DNA of 64,000 nucleotides. Source: Anaerolineae bacterium (GTDB taxonomy: Bacteria > Chloroflexota > Anaerolineae > Aggregatilineales > Aggregatilineaceae). The notes under the pieces were generated by a model. The model searched no databases. It was not told where the DNA came from and worked only from the letters and a program-made list of their open reading frames with translations. The translations under genes and the position numbers were made by a program. Of this stretch, positions 43,096 to 51,665 are shown in pieces. Location of the stretch: NCBI GenBank assembly GCA_023382715.1, contig JAHDWP010000012.1, forward strand, positions 1 to 64,000, given 5' to 3'. Every line of letters starts with the position of its first letter. Positions within the stretch are counted from its first letter, which is position 1.

Positions 43096-44528
43096 TCCGG
43101 CTGCTATCCCGATCCGTCCCCCTCTTCACCCTGCTGATCGCCCTGTGGGGCAGCGCTGGCTCGCGCCTGGCGCTGGCTCAGGACGGGAGCCAGCCACCGC
43201 CGGTGGGCGGCATGGCCATCCACGTGGTGCAGCGCGACGAGACGCTGTTCGGCATCGCCATGCAGTACGGGACGACCGTCGAGGCCATTGCCGCCGCCAA
43301 CGGCATCAGCGATCCGCGCTATATCAACGTCGGGCAGCGGCTGCTCATCCCCAACGCGCGCCTGGACGTGCCCGGCGCGCCGCTCACGCACCGCGTCGCT
43401 CCTGGCGACACCCTGCGCACGCTGGCCGCCACCTACCAGACGACCGCCGATCGCATCGCCGCCGCCAACCACATCACCAATCCGGCGCGCCTGTTCATCG
43501 GCCAGGAATTGACGATCAACCAGGGCGCGGCGGCTGAAACCGGCACCGCTGCCCCGCCGCGCGGCCTCTACCGCGCCCAGCCGGGGGACAACATGCTGCG
43601 CATCGCGCTGCGCCTGGGCGTGCCCTGGCGTGCGCTCGCCACAGCGAACGGGCTGGCGAGCTGTGGCCCCCTCTTCGCCGGCCAGGCGGTGTGGCTGTCC
43701 GACGGCGACGGCAGCCTGCGCGAGTTGCCCGGCCCGCTTGCCGCGTTCACCATCACGCCCACGCCCGCCGTGCAGGGCCAGACCATCGCGCTGCACATCA
43801 CCACCGAGGGGCCGGCGACGCTGGCCGGGACGTTCGTCGGCTATCCCATCCAGTTCGTGACCCACGACGGCAACCAGCACGTGGCGCTGTTCGGCGTGCA
43901 CCCCTTCACCGCAGCCGGCGTCTACCCGCTGGCCCTCAGCATGACCGCGCCAGACGGCGTGCAGACGCACCTGACCTTCAGCGTGCGCGTGGACGACGGG
44001 AATTACAGCACGGAGATGATCTCGCTGGACACGCAGCAGCAAGACCTGCTCACCACCCAGGTCACCGAGCCGGAATGGGACCTGGTCGCCCGCACCATGA
44101 GCGTCTTCACCGCGCAGCGCTATTTCGACGGCCTGATGGGCCTGCCTTCGACGGGGGCCATCACCTCGCAGTTTGGCACGCGGCGGGCCTACAACGGCGG
44201 CGTGCTGAGCACCTTCCACAGCGGCACCGACCTCGGAGGCGCGCCCGGCTCGCCCGTGCTGGCCCCGGCGGCGGGCGTGGTGGTGCTGGCCGAGCCGCTG
44301 CCTGTGCGCGGCAACGCCACGATCATTGATCACGGCTGGGGCGTCGTGACCGGCTACTGGCACCAGTCAGAGATCGGCGTGCGAGTGGGCGATGTGGTCA
44401 GCGCCGGGCAGGTCATCGGCGCAGTGGGGTCAACCGGGCGGTCAACCGGCCCGCATCTGCACTGGGAGATGTGGGTCGGCGGGGTGCAGGTAGACCCGAT
44501 GCAGTGGGTGCAGCAGGCATTCCCGTAA
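43092..44528 (+). CDS. LysM-M23 peptidoglycan endopeptidase
   Basis: A 478-residue secreted protein. Signal peptide ~1-29 (LFTLLIALWGSAGSRLALAQ). Two clear LysM repeats (~44-90, IHVVQRDETLFGIAMQYGTT; ~97-140, HRVAPGDTLRTLAATYQTTA) and a third, weaker one (~155-200, YRAQPGDNMLRIALRLG). A beta domain precedes the C-terminal M23 metallopeptidase, with zinc ligands in FHSGTDLGG (His and Asp) and GPHLHWEMW (HxH). Such enzymes cut peptide cross-links or activate other hydrolases. It is coupled to the preceding HEAT/TM gene. Confidence 0.9.
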   Translation: MIRLLSRSVPLFTLLIALWGSAGSRLALAQDGSQPPPVGGMAIHVVQRDETLFGIAMQYGTTVEAIAAANGISDPRYINVGQRLLIPNARLDVPGAPLTHRVAPGDTLRTLAATYQTTADRIAAANHITNPARLFIGQELTINQGAAAETGTAAPPRGLYRAQPGDNMLRIALRLGVPWRALATANGLASCGPLFAGQAVWLSDGDGSLRELPGPLAAFTITPTPAVQGQTIALHITTEGPATLAGTFVGYPIQFVTHDGNQHVALFGVHPFTAAGVYPLALSMTAPDGVQTHLTFSVRVDDGNYSTEMISLDTQQQDLLTTQVTEPEWDLVARTMSVFTAQRYFDGLMGLPSTGAITSQFGTRRAYNGGVLSTFHSGTDLGGAPGSPVLAPAAGVVVLAEPLPVRGNATIIDHGWGVVTGYWHQSEIGVRVGDVVSAGQVIGAVGSTGRSTGPHLHWEMWVGGVQVDPMQWVQQAFP

Positions 44529-44571
44529 GGGTGAGGGGAGCGCGCCTGCCTGTGCTGCGTACTGCTCCAGG

Positions 44572-44817
44572 TCAGTAGCCCAGGCTGGTGCGAATCAGCG
44601 AGGCGATAGCCACGACGATGGTCACGAAGACGATGACCACCGTGATCGCGTTTTCGCCCACGCTGATGAACCCACCCAGCACCAGCACGACTCCCAGCAG
44701 AACCAGGGCTGATAGCAGACAGCTACAGCTCACCAGCCAGCGCGACAGCCCGCCCAGCAAGCCGGGCGTGCGCTGGTAGCGGTCGCTGCGACCGAGCAGC
44801 AGATCAATCAGGTCCAC
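44572..44817 (-). CDS. Small membrane protein, 81 residues, unknown
   Basis: Two hydrophobic helices (~28-50 and ~55-75) after a short polar N-terminus MDLIDLLLGRSDRYQRTPGL. ITVVIVFVTIVVAIASLIRT near the end is strongly membrane-like. No family is recognised. It lies between the M23 gene, with which it converges, and the OsmC gene on the same strand; its own translation start has only a weak GAGAGGGA nearby. Confidence 0.6.
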   Translation of the reverse strand: MDLIDLLLGRSDRYQRTPGLLGGLSRWLVSCSCLLSALVLLGVVLVLGGFISVGENAITVVIVFVTIVVAIASLIRTSLGY

Positions 44818-44867
44818 AGGCTGTCCCTCTCAGTGCGAAATCCAGGTTCAGGGTTCCGGCTTGACGA

Positions 44868-45299
44868 CTAAGACTCACCCGCGTCTGCCCCACCCACGAT
44901 CTGGTAGTCGTGGGTCAGGGTGACCGCCGGGCGCAACGTGGCCGAAACAGAGCAATACTTATCGTGCGACAGGTGAATGGCCTGGGCGACATCGCGCTCG
45001 GAAAGGTCATCGCCGGCGATGACATAGTGCAGATGGATGCGCGTGAACGGCCAGGGAGCTGCGCCCTGCTGCTCGCCCTCAACTTCTACGCGCAGATGGC
45101 TGAGCTTCTTGCGTTTCTTTTGCAGAATGTTGACGACATCATAGGCGGTGCACGCCGCCAACGATACCAGCAGCAGCTCGCTCGGCTTCATGCCGATGCC
45201 GTTCGCCTCGTCCGGGGCAGACACGACGACCGAGTGCCTGGTGCTGTCCGTCCCGATGAATTGCAGATTCTGAACCCAGGTGACTGTCGCGCTGCCCAT
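44868..45299 (-). CDS. OsmC/Ohr family protein
   Basis: A 143-residue OsmC-fold protein. PSELLLVSLAACTAYDVVNI carries the first catalytic Cys; the second lies in SHDKYCSVSATL. Family members reduce organic hydroperoxides using two Cys. The YhfA/OsmC subgroup has the same PxELLL..L..C pattern. ATG 45299 follows GAAAGGG at five bases, and an upstream extension to 45458 is not supported. Divergent from the disulfide oxidoreductase gene, so a shared oxidative-stress response is plausible. Confidence 0.88.
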   Translation of the reverse strand: MGSATVTWVQNLQFIGTDSTRHSVVVSAPDEANGIGMKPSELLLVSLAACTAYDVVNILQKKRKKLSHLRVEVEGEQQGAAPWPFTRIHLHYVIAGDDLSERDVAQAIHLSHDKYCSVSATLRPAVTLTHDYQIVGGADAGES

Positions 45300-45344
45300 G
45301 ATACCCTTTCGTCGGTTACGAGAAGTCCGTTGGCCGTGAGAGCG

Positions 45345-45350
45345 ATTATA
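45345..45350 (-). promoter_or_regulatory. -10 box of the OsmC gene
   Basis: TATAAT on the minus strand, 45 bases before the ATG. The -35 (TGCGCC) is poor. Confidence 0.5.
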
Positions 45351-45391
45351 CCGCCAAGCGCGCCCCCGGCGCACCTCTAATGAATTTCTGT

Positions 45392-45420
45392 TAGAAACGC
45401 AGCCTGTTTTCCGGTATGAT
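45392..45420 (+). promoter_or_regulatory. Promoter of the disulfide oxidoreductase gene
   Basis: TAGAAA (45392-45397), a 17-base spacer, TATGAT (45415-45420). It is divergent from, and within 50 bases of, the OsmC -10 box. Confidence 0.5.
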
Positions 45421-45503
45421 GAGCGCAAGCTGGCGCAACCGGCCAGGGAGTGCTGCATCTAACTGGGTGTATCTTTCCAGTCAGCGCAAAAGGATTGGCT
45501 CTC

Positions 45504-46151
45504 ATGCCTCTGATGGATCCAGAAACCCAGCAACAGGTTCGCGAAATAATGGCGGCTATAACGTCGCCGGTGACGCTGAAGATGTTCGCCCAGGATTTTG
45601 AATGCGACACGTGCAGTGGCACGCGCCAGATCATCGAAGAGGTGGCAGAGCTTTCTGATTTGGTCAGCGTCGAAGTGCACGACTTCCTCGCTGACGCCGA
45701 TCTCGCCGCGAGCCTGGGAGTTGACAAAATCCCAGCCATTGTTGTGCTCGGCGAAGGCGGACGCGACCACGGCATCCGCTTCTTTGGCATTCCGGCAGGC
45801 TATGAATTCACCTCGCTGATCGAGGCTATCGTGCTGGTTGGCACCGGGAACTCGGCGCTGGAGAACAGCACGCGCAAGTTCCTGGGCACGCTGCAAACGC
45901 CGTTGCATCTGCAAGTCTTCGTGACGCCCACCTGCCCCTACTGCCCGCCTGCGGTCATGCTGGCCCATCAACTGGCTTACGCCTCGGACAAAGTGACGGC
46001 GGACATGGTCGAGGTCACCGAATTCCCGCACCTCGGCCAGAAGTACAGCGTGATGGGCGTGCCACGCACCGTGATCAACGAGCACACGTACCTGGAAGGC
46101 GCAGCACCTGAGCAGATGCTCCTGGAGAAGCTAAAGGCCGCCGCACAGTGA
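45504..46151 (+). CDS. Protein disulfide oxidoreductase with two thioredoxin folds
   Basis: A 215-residue cytoplasmic protein made of two thioredoxin-like halves, each with a CxxC: CDTC in the N-terminal half (~34-37) and CPYC in the C-terminal half (~148-151, VTPTCPYCPPAV). The cis-Pro segments DKIPAIVV and MGVPRTVI complete each fold. This matches the PDO/glutaredoxin-like family known from thermophiles and used in NADPH-linked thiol transfer with a TrxB partner. ATG 45504 is used, with AAAGGA about ten bases upstream. Confidence 0.88.
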   Translation: MPLMDPETQQQVREIMAAITSPVTLKMFAQDFECDTCSGTRQIIEEVAELSDLVSVEVHDFLADADLAASLGVDKIPAIVVLGEGGRDHGIRFFGIPAGYEFTSLIEAIVLVGTGNSALENSTRKFLGTLQTPLHLQVFVTPTCPYCPPAVMLAHQLAYASDKVTADMVEVTEFPHLGQKYSVMGVPRTVINEHTYLEGAAPEQMLLEKLKAAAQ

Positions 46152-46251
46152 GCCGTCTCACCCCAGCGGTGGAACTTAGCCAACGACCGCGCTCAGCCGG
46201 TCTTGGACCGCAAGGCTTATACAACTCGACGTACTAAGGAGAGAAAGTCAC

Positions 46252-46533
46252 ATGGCCAAAAAGATCAACATCGAACCCCTGGGCGCGCGCGTTCTCGTCC
46301 TGCCGCTTGAGGGTGAATCGCAATCGCCGGGTGGCGTGCTGCTGCCGGAGACGGCCAAAGAGAAACCGCAGCAGGGCACTATCGAGGCCATCGGCGATCC
46401 TGATGAAATGGAAACCAATCTGAAGGTTGGCGACCGCGTGCTGTTCCCCAAGTACACTGGCACCGAGATCAAGTTCGAAGGCAAGACCTACCTGCTGATG
46501 AACGAAGACGACGTGCTGGCGCGCATCCAGTAG
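46252..46533 (+). CDS. groES: Co-chaperonin GroES
   Basis: A 93-residue 10-kDa chaperonin that caps GroEL. Landmarks: IEPLGARVLVLPLEGESQSP, then GGVLLPETAKEKPQQGTIEA (mobile loop and beta core) and VGDRVLFPKYTGTEIKFEGK. The ATG follows AAGGAGAG. groEL is not next to it: a terminator follows and then the MEMO-like gene. No CIRCE operator was seen upstream. Confidence 0.95.
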   Translation: MAKKINIEPLGARVLVLPLEGESQSPGGVLLPETAKEKPQQGTIEAIGDPDEMETNLKVGDRVLFPKYTGTEIKFEGKTYLLMNEDDVLARIQ

Positions 46534-46566
46534 AACGTTTCCACAAGTCTCATGCGCACGAGCCGG

Positions 46567-46597
46567 GCCGGGTGATTGTCAGCAGTCACCCGGCTTT
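46567..46597 (+). terminator. Terminator after groES
   Basis: GCCGGGTGA (46567-46575) pairs with TCACCCGGC (46586-46594), followed by TTT. Confidence 0.65.
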
Positions 46598-46635
46598 GCG
46601 TTGGCGCGGGCGTTCTCGTTGCCAGGTCACAGCAT

Positions 46636-46705
46636 CACCGCAAAAGCGCAGAGAAAGTAAAGAAGATTCGCGGTTCTTCTCTGCGTTCTCTGCACCTCTG
46701 TGGTT
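46636..46705. repeat. CTCTGCG-type hairpin repeat
   Basis: ACCGCAAAAGCGCAGAGAAA on the left and TTCTCTGCGTTCTCTGCACC on the right form an imperfect inverted repeat. It resembles the left part of the duplicated repeat at 25559. Confidence 0.6.
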
Positions 46706-46828
46706 CAGGTACTGCGCCCCTATTGTGAAAAGCGTCTCTTTCTGGCGCAGGGCACTGGTCGGCCAGAGCAGGCCTATAGTAAAATGGGAGTAAAGGCGGT
46801 TCGCACCTGGTGGCGAAAGGGGCCAGCC

Positions 46829-47695
46829 TTGAACGCGCCACATCTTTATCAAGACGTGCGCCCATCTCCGATCGCCGGGCGCTGGTACCCCGCCGACCCG
46901 CTGCGTCTGGCGCGCTCGGTGGATGAGTACCTGGGCCAGGCCGAAGTGCCCACCCTGGGCGGCGACGTGATCGGCATCCTGACGCCGCACGCCGGGCATC
47001 GCTACTCCGGCCCGGTCGCCGGGCACGCTTTCCGGCTGGTGCAGGGCCTGTCCGCAGAGGTCGTCGCCCTGGTCGGCCCGTCGCATTACCCCTACGACGC
47101 GCCAGTGGTCACCAGCGCCCACGAAGCCTACGAGACGCCGCTTGGCCAGGTGCCCGTTGACCGGGCAGCGCTGGCGACCTTAGGGCAAATCGTCCCGATC
47201 AAGGGGGTGCGCACCGATCCGGAGCATTCGCTGGAGATCGTGCTGCCGTTTCTCCAGCGCACGCTCGGCGAGTTCCGCGTGATCCCGCTCGCCCTGGTAG
47301 AGCAGTCCTACGGGATGGCCCAGGCGCTCGGCCAGGCCCTCGCCGACATCCTGGCCGGCACCCGCGCCCTGCTCGTCGCCAGCTCTGACCTGTCGCATTT
47401 CTACCCACAGAGCGTCGCCCACAAACTGGACGAGACGATGCTCGACGCCGTCGCCCGCTACGACCCGGCGGGCGTGATCCAGGCGGAGACAGATGGTTCC
47501 GGCTTCGCCTGCGGGCGCGGAGCGATCGCGACGGTGATGATCGCGGCGCGGGCGCTGGGCGCGGATACCGCCCAGATCGTCGGCTATGCGACTTCCGGCG
47601 ACGTGACCCACGATTACGCGCAGGTGGTTGGCTATGGCGCGGCTGTCTTCTACAGGCAAGCCGCCAGCCCCGGCGCGGAGTCGCCCGGCAGATGA
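46829..47695 (+). CDS. AmmeMemoRadiSam system protein B (MEMO1 family)
   Basis: A 288-residue protein of the MEMO/dioxygenase-like fold. Likely metal ligands are His54 in LTPHAGHRYSGP, His86 in VGPSHYPYD and Cys228 in GSGFACGRGA, the trio seen in human MEMO1. The conserved SSDLSHFYP is present. In many microbes it occurs with an AMMECR1 protein and a radical SAM protein; neither is next to it here. The start TTG 46829 is chosen for GAAAGGGG six bases upstream; ATG 46784 is an alternative. Its stop overlaps priA by four bases (ATGA). Confidence 0.85.
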   Translation: MNAPHLYQDVRPSPIAGRWYPADPLRLARSVDEYLGQAEVPTLGGDVIGILTPHAGHRYSGPVAGHAFRLVQGLSAEVVALVGPSHYPYDAPVVTSAHEAYETPLGQVPVDRAALATLGQIVPIKGVRTDPEHSLEIVLPFLQRTLGEFRVIPLALVEQSYGMAQALGQALADILAGTRALLVASSDLSHFYPQSVAHKLDETMLDAVARYDPAGVIQAETDGSGFACGRGAIATVMIAARALGADTAQIVGYATSGDVTHDYAQVVGYGAAVFYRQAASPGAESPGR

Positions 47696-50628
47696 TGTTC
47701 GCCGAAATCGCCGTCAATCGCCGCGTCCAGGGCACATTTCACTACCACATCCCGGACACCCTGTCTGGCCAGATCGTGCCGGGGCACCTGGTCAAGGTCT
47801 CCTTCGGCACGGCGCACACCACCGGCATCGTCGTCGCCCTGCACGAGCACGCGCCGATCCCGCAGACCAAGCCGATCCTGGAGCGGCTGGACCCCGTGCC
47901 GGTGATCACCCCCGCACAGTTGGAGCTGGCCCGCTGGCTCGCGCACGAGACGCTCGCCCCGCTGGGATTGTGCCTGTGGCTGATGCTGCCGCCGGGCATC
48001 GCCAAGCGCGGCGACCTGGTCTACACGCTGGTCGAGGAAGACGCCACCGACCTCTCCAAGACGCAGGCGCGCCTGGTCAGCCTGCTTCACCGGCGCGGGC
48101 CGCTGCGCGGGCGGCAGATCGCCCACGCGCTGCGCCGCGTCCGTTGGCAAAGCCCGCTGGCCGGGCTGGTCAAGCGGGGCATCGTCCGCCAGGACCCGAT
48201 CCTGGAAGCGCCCGACGTGCGCCCGCAGACGGTGCGTACCGTCCAACTGAACGTCGCCCCGCAGCGCATCAAAGCCATCGCCCCCCGGCTGGGCCGCGAG
48301 TCGCGGCGGGCCAACGTGCTCGAAGTGCTGCTCACCGCGCGCCGCCAGCATCTGAGCGTCAGCGCGGTGATGACGGCGGTCGGCTGCACAGAAGGGCCGA
48401 TCCGCACGCTGGCGGAAGCCGGCGACCTGCGCCAGACCGCCAGCCAGACATGGGTCGAGCTGGCCGTCACCCCGGCGGAGATCGCCGCGCACCTGGAAGC
48501 GGGAGACTACGCCCGCGCCCACGCGCAGCGCCAGGTCTTGCAGCAGCTTCTGGAAGCGAACAGCCCCCTGCCCCGGAGCGCGCTGAACGCAGGCGCCGTG
48601 AGCCGCCTGGAAAAAGCCGGGACAGTCCGCCGCTGGACGGACCCGGCAACCGTCGAGCTTGCCCACCCTCCCCGCGCGGTGATGGAGCGCATCATCGAGC
48701 TGCGCGGCGGCGCGCCGTACCTGGCCGCCCTGGAATACCTGGCCCAGGCCGGGGGCGCAGTCGCGCTGCGCGAAGTCACCCAGGCGACGGGCGCCACGCT
48801 GGCGCACCTGCGCCGCCTGGCCGACGACGACCTGGTGACGCTGGGCGAGGCGGAGACCTGGCGCGATCCGGTGGGCGAGCAGGAGTTCCTGCCGACCGTC
48901 GCCCCGCCGCTCACCGCCGAGCAGCGCCGCGTCTGGGAAATCGTCCAGGGGTACATGGACACGATTCACTGGGGCGACGTCTCGCCGACGCCGGAGACTT
49001 CTGGCGTGTTCGTGCTGCACGGCGTCACCGGCTCCGGCAAGACGGAGATCTACCTGCGCGCGGTGGAGCGGGCGCTGGCCCAGGGCCGCCAGGCGATCGT
49101 GCTGGTGCCGGAGATCGCCCTGACGCCGCAGACGGTGCGCCGCTTTGCCTCGCGCTTTCCGGGCAGCGTGGCTGTGGTGCACAGCGGGCTTTCGGTCGGT
49201 GAGCGCTATGATGCGTGGCGGCGCGCGCGGGCCGGTCAGGTGCACGTGGTGGTCGGCGCGCGCTCGGCGCTGTTCACACCGCTGCCCGACGTGGGGCTGG
49301 TCATCCTGGACGAAGAGCACGACGACAGCTACAAGCAATCGCCACCCGTCGCCCCGCCCTACTATCACGCGCGCGAGGCAGCCATCGCCCTGATGCGCAT
49401 CACGCGGGGCACGGTGCTGCTGGGCAGCGCCACGCCAGACGTGGGCACGTTCTTCCGCGCCGAGCGCGGCGACTACCAGCTTCTGTCGCTGCCCGACCGG
49501 GTGATCGCTCACCGTGAGCGCATCGCCGAGCTGACCCGCCGGCTGAACGCGCCGCAGGCGCGCTATCACCCCACCGACGCCGCCGACGCCGTCTACGCCG
49601 ACCTGCCTGCCGTGCAGGTGGTGGACATGCGCCAGGAGTTGCGCGCCGGCAATCGCAGCATCTTCAGCCGGCTGCTGCACTCAGCGCTCAGCGAGGTGTT
49701 GGAGCGGGCCGAGCAGGCCATCCTGTTCCTCAACCGGCGCGGCACGGCCACCTTTGTCATGTGCCGCGACTGCGGCTACATCGCCATGTGCCCGCGCTGT
49801 AGCACGCCGCTGACCTATCACGGCCCGCGCGAAGCCCTCATCTGCCATTATTGCGGCTACACCACCGGGCACATCACCGTCTGCCCAGCGTGCCACAGCA
49901 AGCGCATCCGGCATTTCGGCCAGGGCACGGAGCTGATCGAGACGGCAGTGCACGAGGAGTTCCCCCAGGCGCGGGTCATCCGCTGGGACGCCGACACGGT
50001 GACCGCCGCAGACGGTCACGACAAGATTCTGCGCGCCTTCGCCGCCCATCGCGCCGACATCCTGATCGGCACGCAGATGGTCGCCAAGGGGCTGGACCTG
50101 CCCCAGGTGACGCTGGTGGGCATCGTCTCGGCTGACACCGCGCTCGGCCTGCCCGACTACCGCTCCGGCGAGCGCACCTTCCAGCTTCTGACGCAGGTCG
50201 CCGGGCGAGCCGGGCGCGGCGCGCTGGGTGGGCGCGTCGTGCTGCAAAGCTACCTGCCGGAGCATTACGCCGTGCGCGCCGCTGCCCACCACGATTACCT
50301 GACCTTTTACCGGCAGGAGATCGCCCATCGCCGCGACCAGCGCTTCCCGCCCTTTCGTCGGCTGGCGCGCCTCATCTTCCAGTACCCGACCGCCGACCGC
50401 GCCGAAGCCGAAGCGCAGCGCGCCCGCCTGATCATCGAGCGGCGCATCACCGCCGGGCAGTTCACCGCGACCGAGATCATTGGCCCCACGCCGTGCTTCT
50501 TCGCCCGGCGCAACAATCTCTACCGCTGGCACCTGGTCATTCGCGGCACCAACCCGGTGGGCGTGCTGGACGGCCTGGACATCCCTGAAGACTGGATCGT
50601 AGACATAGACCCGGTAGAGATGCTGTAG
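47692..50628 (+). CDS. priA: Primosomal helicase PriA with an enlarged N-terminal region
   Basis: A 978-residue replication-restart helicase (usual length about 730-830). The 3'-end-binding domain is at ~1-105 (MMFAEIAVNRRVQGTFHYHI). Between it and the helicase lies about 330 residues containing several winged-helix-like segments, roughly 200 more than typical. Helicase motifs: GVTGSGKTE (444-452), VILDEEHDD, LLGSATPD and QVAGRAGRG. The zinc-binding insert has four CxxC pairs (CRDC, CPRC, CHYC, CPAC). The C-terminal domain ends normally. Coupled to the MEMO-like gene and followed by a MerR-like regulator. Confidence 0.93.
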   Translation: MMFAEIAVNRRVQGTFHYHIPDTLSGQIVPGHLVKVSFGTAHTTGIVVALHEHAPIPQTKPILERLDPVPVITPAQLELARWLAHETLAPLGLCLWLMLPPGIAKRGDLVYTLVEEDATDLSKTQARLVSLLHRRGPLRGRQIAHALRRVRWQSPLAGLVKRGIVRQDPILEAPDVRPQTVRTVQLNVAPQRIKAIAPRLGRESRRANVLEVLLTARRQHLSVSAVMTAVGCTEGPIRTLAEAGDLRQTASQTWVELAVTPAEIAAHLEAGDYARAHAQRQVLQQLLEANSPLPRSALNAGAVSRLEKAGTVRRWTDPATVELAHPPRAVMERIIELRGGAPYLAALEYLAQAGGAVALREVTQATGATLAHLRRLADDDLVTLGEAETWRDPVGEQEFLPTVAPPLTAEQRRVWEIVQGYMDTIHWGDVSPTPETSGVFVLHGVTGSGKTEIYLRAVERALAQGRQAIVLVPEIALTPQTVRRFASRFPGSVAVVHSGLSVGERYDAWRRARAGQVHVVVGARSALFTPLPDVGLVILDEEHDDSYKQSPPVAPPYYHAREAAIALMRITRGTVLLGSATPDVGTFFRAERGDYQLLSLPDRVIAHRERIAELTRRLNAPQARYHPTDAADAVYADLPAVQVVDMRQELRAGNRSIFSRLLHSALSEVLERAEQAILFLNRRGTATFVMCRDCGYIAMCPRCSTPLTYHGPREALICHYCGYTTGHITVCPACHSKRIRHFGQGTELIETAVHEEFPQARVIRWDADTVTAADGHDKILRAFAAHRADILIGTQMVAKGLDLPQVTLVGIVSADTALGLPDYRSGERTFQLLTQVAGRAGRGALGGRVVLQSYLPEHYAVRAAAHHDYLTFYRQEIAHRRDQRFPPFRRLARLIFQYPTADRAEAEAQRARLIIERRITAGQFTATEIIGPTPCFFARRNNLYRWHLVIRGTNPVGVLDGLDIPEDWIVDIDPVEML

Positions 50629-50668
50629 AACCAAGCTGTTGAAATTACCCCTAGCGGCAGAGGGCAAA

Positions 50669-51316
50669 ATGACGATGCGAGATCAAGACGCGGAACGCGA
50701 TCAACCCTCAGAATGGGTCAGCCTGGGCGAGGCTGCGCAGATCATCGGCGTCCACCCGGCAACCATCCGCAACTGGGCCGAACAGGGCGAGCTATCCTAC
50801 CGACGCACGCCGGGCGGTCACCGTCGCTTTCGCCGGGTAGACCTGGAACAATGGCTGGCATCGCACCGCATCACCCAGCCGGCGGAAGCGCAGGTGCTCG
50901 TCCAGAGCGCCCTGGGCCGCGCGCGGATGGCCATGGGCGACCGCGAGGCGCTGGCCCGCCTGGGGTGGTTTGGGCGGCTGAGTCCCGACGCACGCGAGGT
51001 CATGCGCCGCCAGGGCCTGCGCCTGATGGACGCCCTGATCGGCCACCTGGCAGACCCCGCCGCCAGTCACGGGCGCGAGACCGCCCACGACATTGGCCTG
51101 GCCTACGGGCGGCTGCTCAAGAGCCAGGGCCTGTTGCTCTCGCAGGCGCTGGAGGGCTATTTCTACTTCGTGGACTTCCTGGTGGACTCGGTGGTGCAGC
51201 TTGCTGAGACAGGCACCGCCCGGCCCCAGAGCGCCTGGAGCGCGACGCTGCGCCAGATCACTCTGTTCACGCGCGCCGTCCTGGTGAGCATGGTTCAGGT
51301 CTACGAGCGGGAGTGA
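50669..51316 (+). CDS. MerR/excisionase-type DNA-binding protein
   Basis: A 215-residue protein. The N-terminal winged helix (~12-70) reads VSLGEAAQIIGVHPATIRNW followed by GELSYRRTPGGHRRFRRVDL, the classic MerR/BldC-like recognition segment. The C-terminal part (~80-215) is all-helical with no Cys or known effector domain (GRLLKSQGLLLSQALEGYFY). Probably a transcriptional regulator; the target is unknown. ATG 50669 is preferred, with AGAGGG upstream; an ATG at 50675 is possible. It lies 40 bases after priA. Confidence 0.8.
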   Translation: MTMRDQDAERDQPSEWVSLGEAAQIIGVHPATIRNWAEQGELSYRRTPGGHRRFRRVDLEQWLASHRITQPAEAQVLVQSALGRARMAMGDREALARLGWFGRLSPDAREVMRRQGLRLMDALIGHLADPAASHGRETAHDIGLAYGRLLKSQGLLLSQALEGYFYFVDFLVDSVVQLAETGTARPQSAWSATLRQITLFTRAVLVSMVQVYERE

Positions 51317-51647
51317 GGCCGCTCCGTCTCCCCCCTGATGACCTGGCCTGTGGTAGAGACCGCTAGAGGGGAAGCCTTTCGGTACAGGCACTGCTCTGCC
51401 GCGCCCGTAGGGGTGTATTGCACTACGCCCCTACGTAACCTCGCCCCCGCCCGGCGCTGATGCGCAGCGAGGCCGGAGGGTGAGGCTGTTCACCGGTGAC
51501 AAGCGAAATCGCTGCGCGTACCCCCGCCGGCGACCTGGCGACTAGCACAGGCTAGCGAGAGTCCGCTGGCGGCAGTTGCTCGCTATCTCCCCACCCAAAC
51601 CTCTCCCCCGCACGGAGGGAGGGGCTGGACCAGGCCAGGCTGTATGC
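51317..51647. other. Gene-free interval with repeats
   Basis: 331 bases between convergent genes. It holds an AGGGGCG-family palindrome (51406-51435), a C-rich stretch and most of dispersed repeat copy 2. No intrinsic terminator with a T run was found. Confidence 0.6.
51406..51435. repeat. AGGGGCG-family palindrome
   Basis: CGTAGGGG and CCCCTACG are perfect outer arms around an imperfect core GTATTGCAC. It is the same family as 5498, 33102 and 40513. Confidence 0.75.
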
Positions 51648-51665
51648 TCATTTCCGCTCTGGTGC
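51560..51665. repeat. Dispersed repeat, copy 2, overlapping the end of a gene
   Basis: It shares its first ~25 bases and last 39 bases (51627-51665) with copy 1 at 36288-36452. The last ~18 bases lie inside the minus-strand gene at 51648 and encode its final residues and stop codon. Confidence 0.8.

Noticed and set aside
46700-46828. N-terminal extension of the MEMO-like protein
   Set aside because: The upstream in-frame sequence overlaps a promoter-like and repeat region, while TTG 46829 has a well-spaced ribosome site and matches the family start.
47650-49680. A 676-codon minus-strand frame opposite priA
   Set aside because: All helicase motifs are on the plus strand; the minus frame lacks any recognisable domain.
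50669-51316. Phage excisionase marking an integrated element
   Set aside because: The protein is longer than excisionases, and no integrase, att repeat or phage gene lies nearby; a MerR-like regulator fits better.
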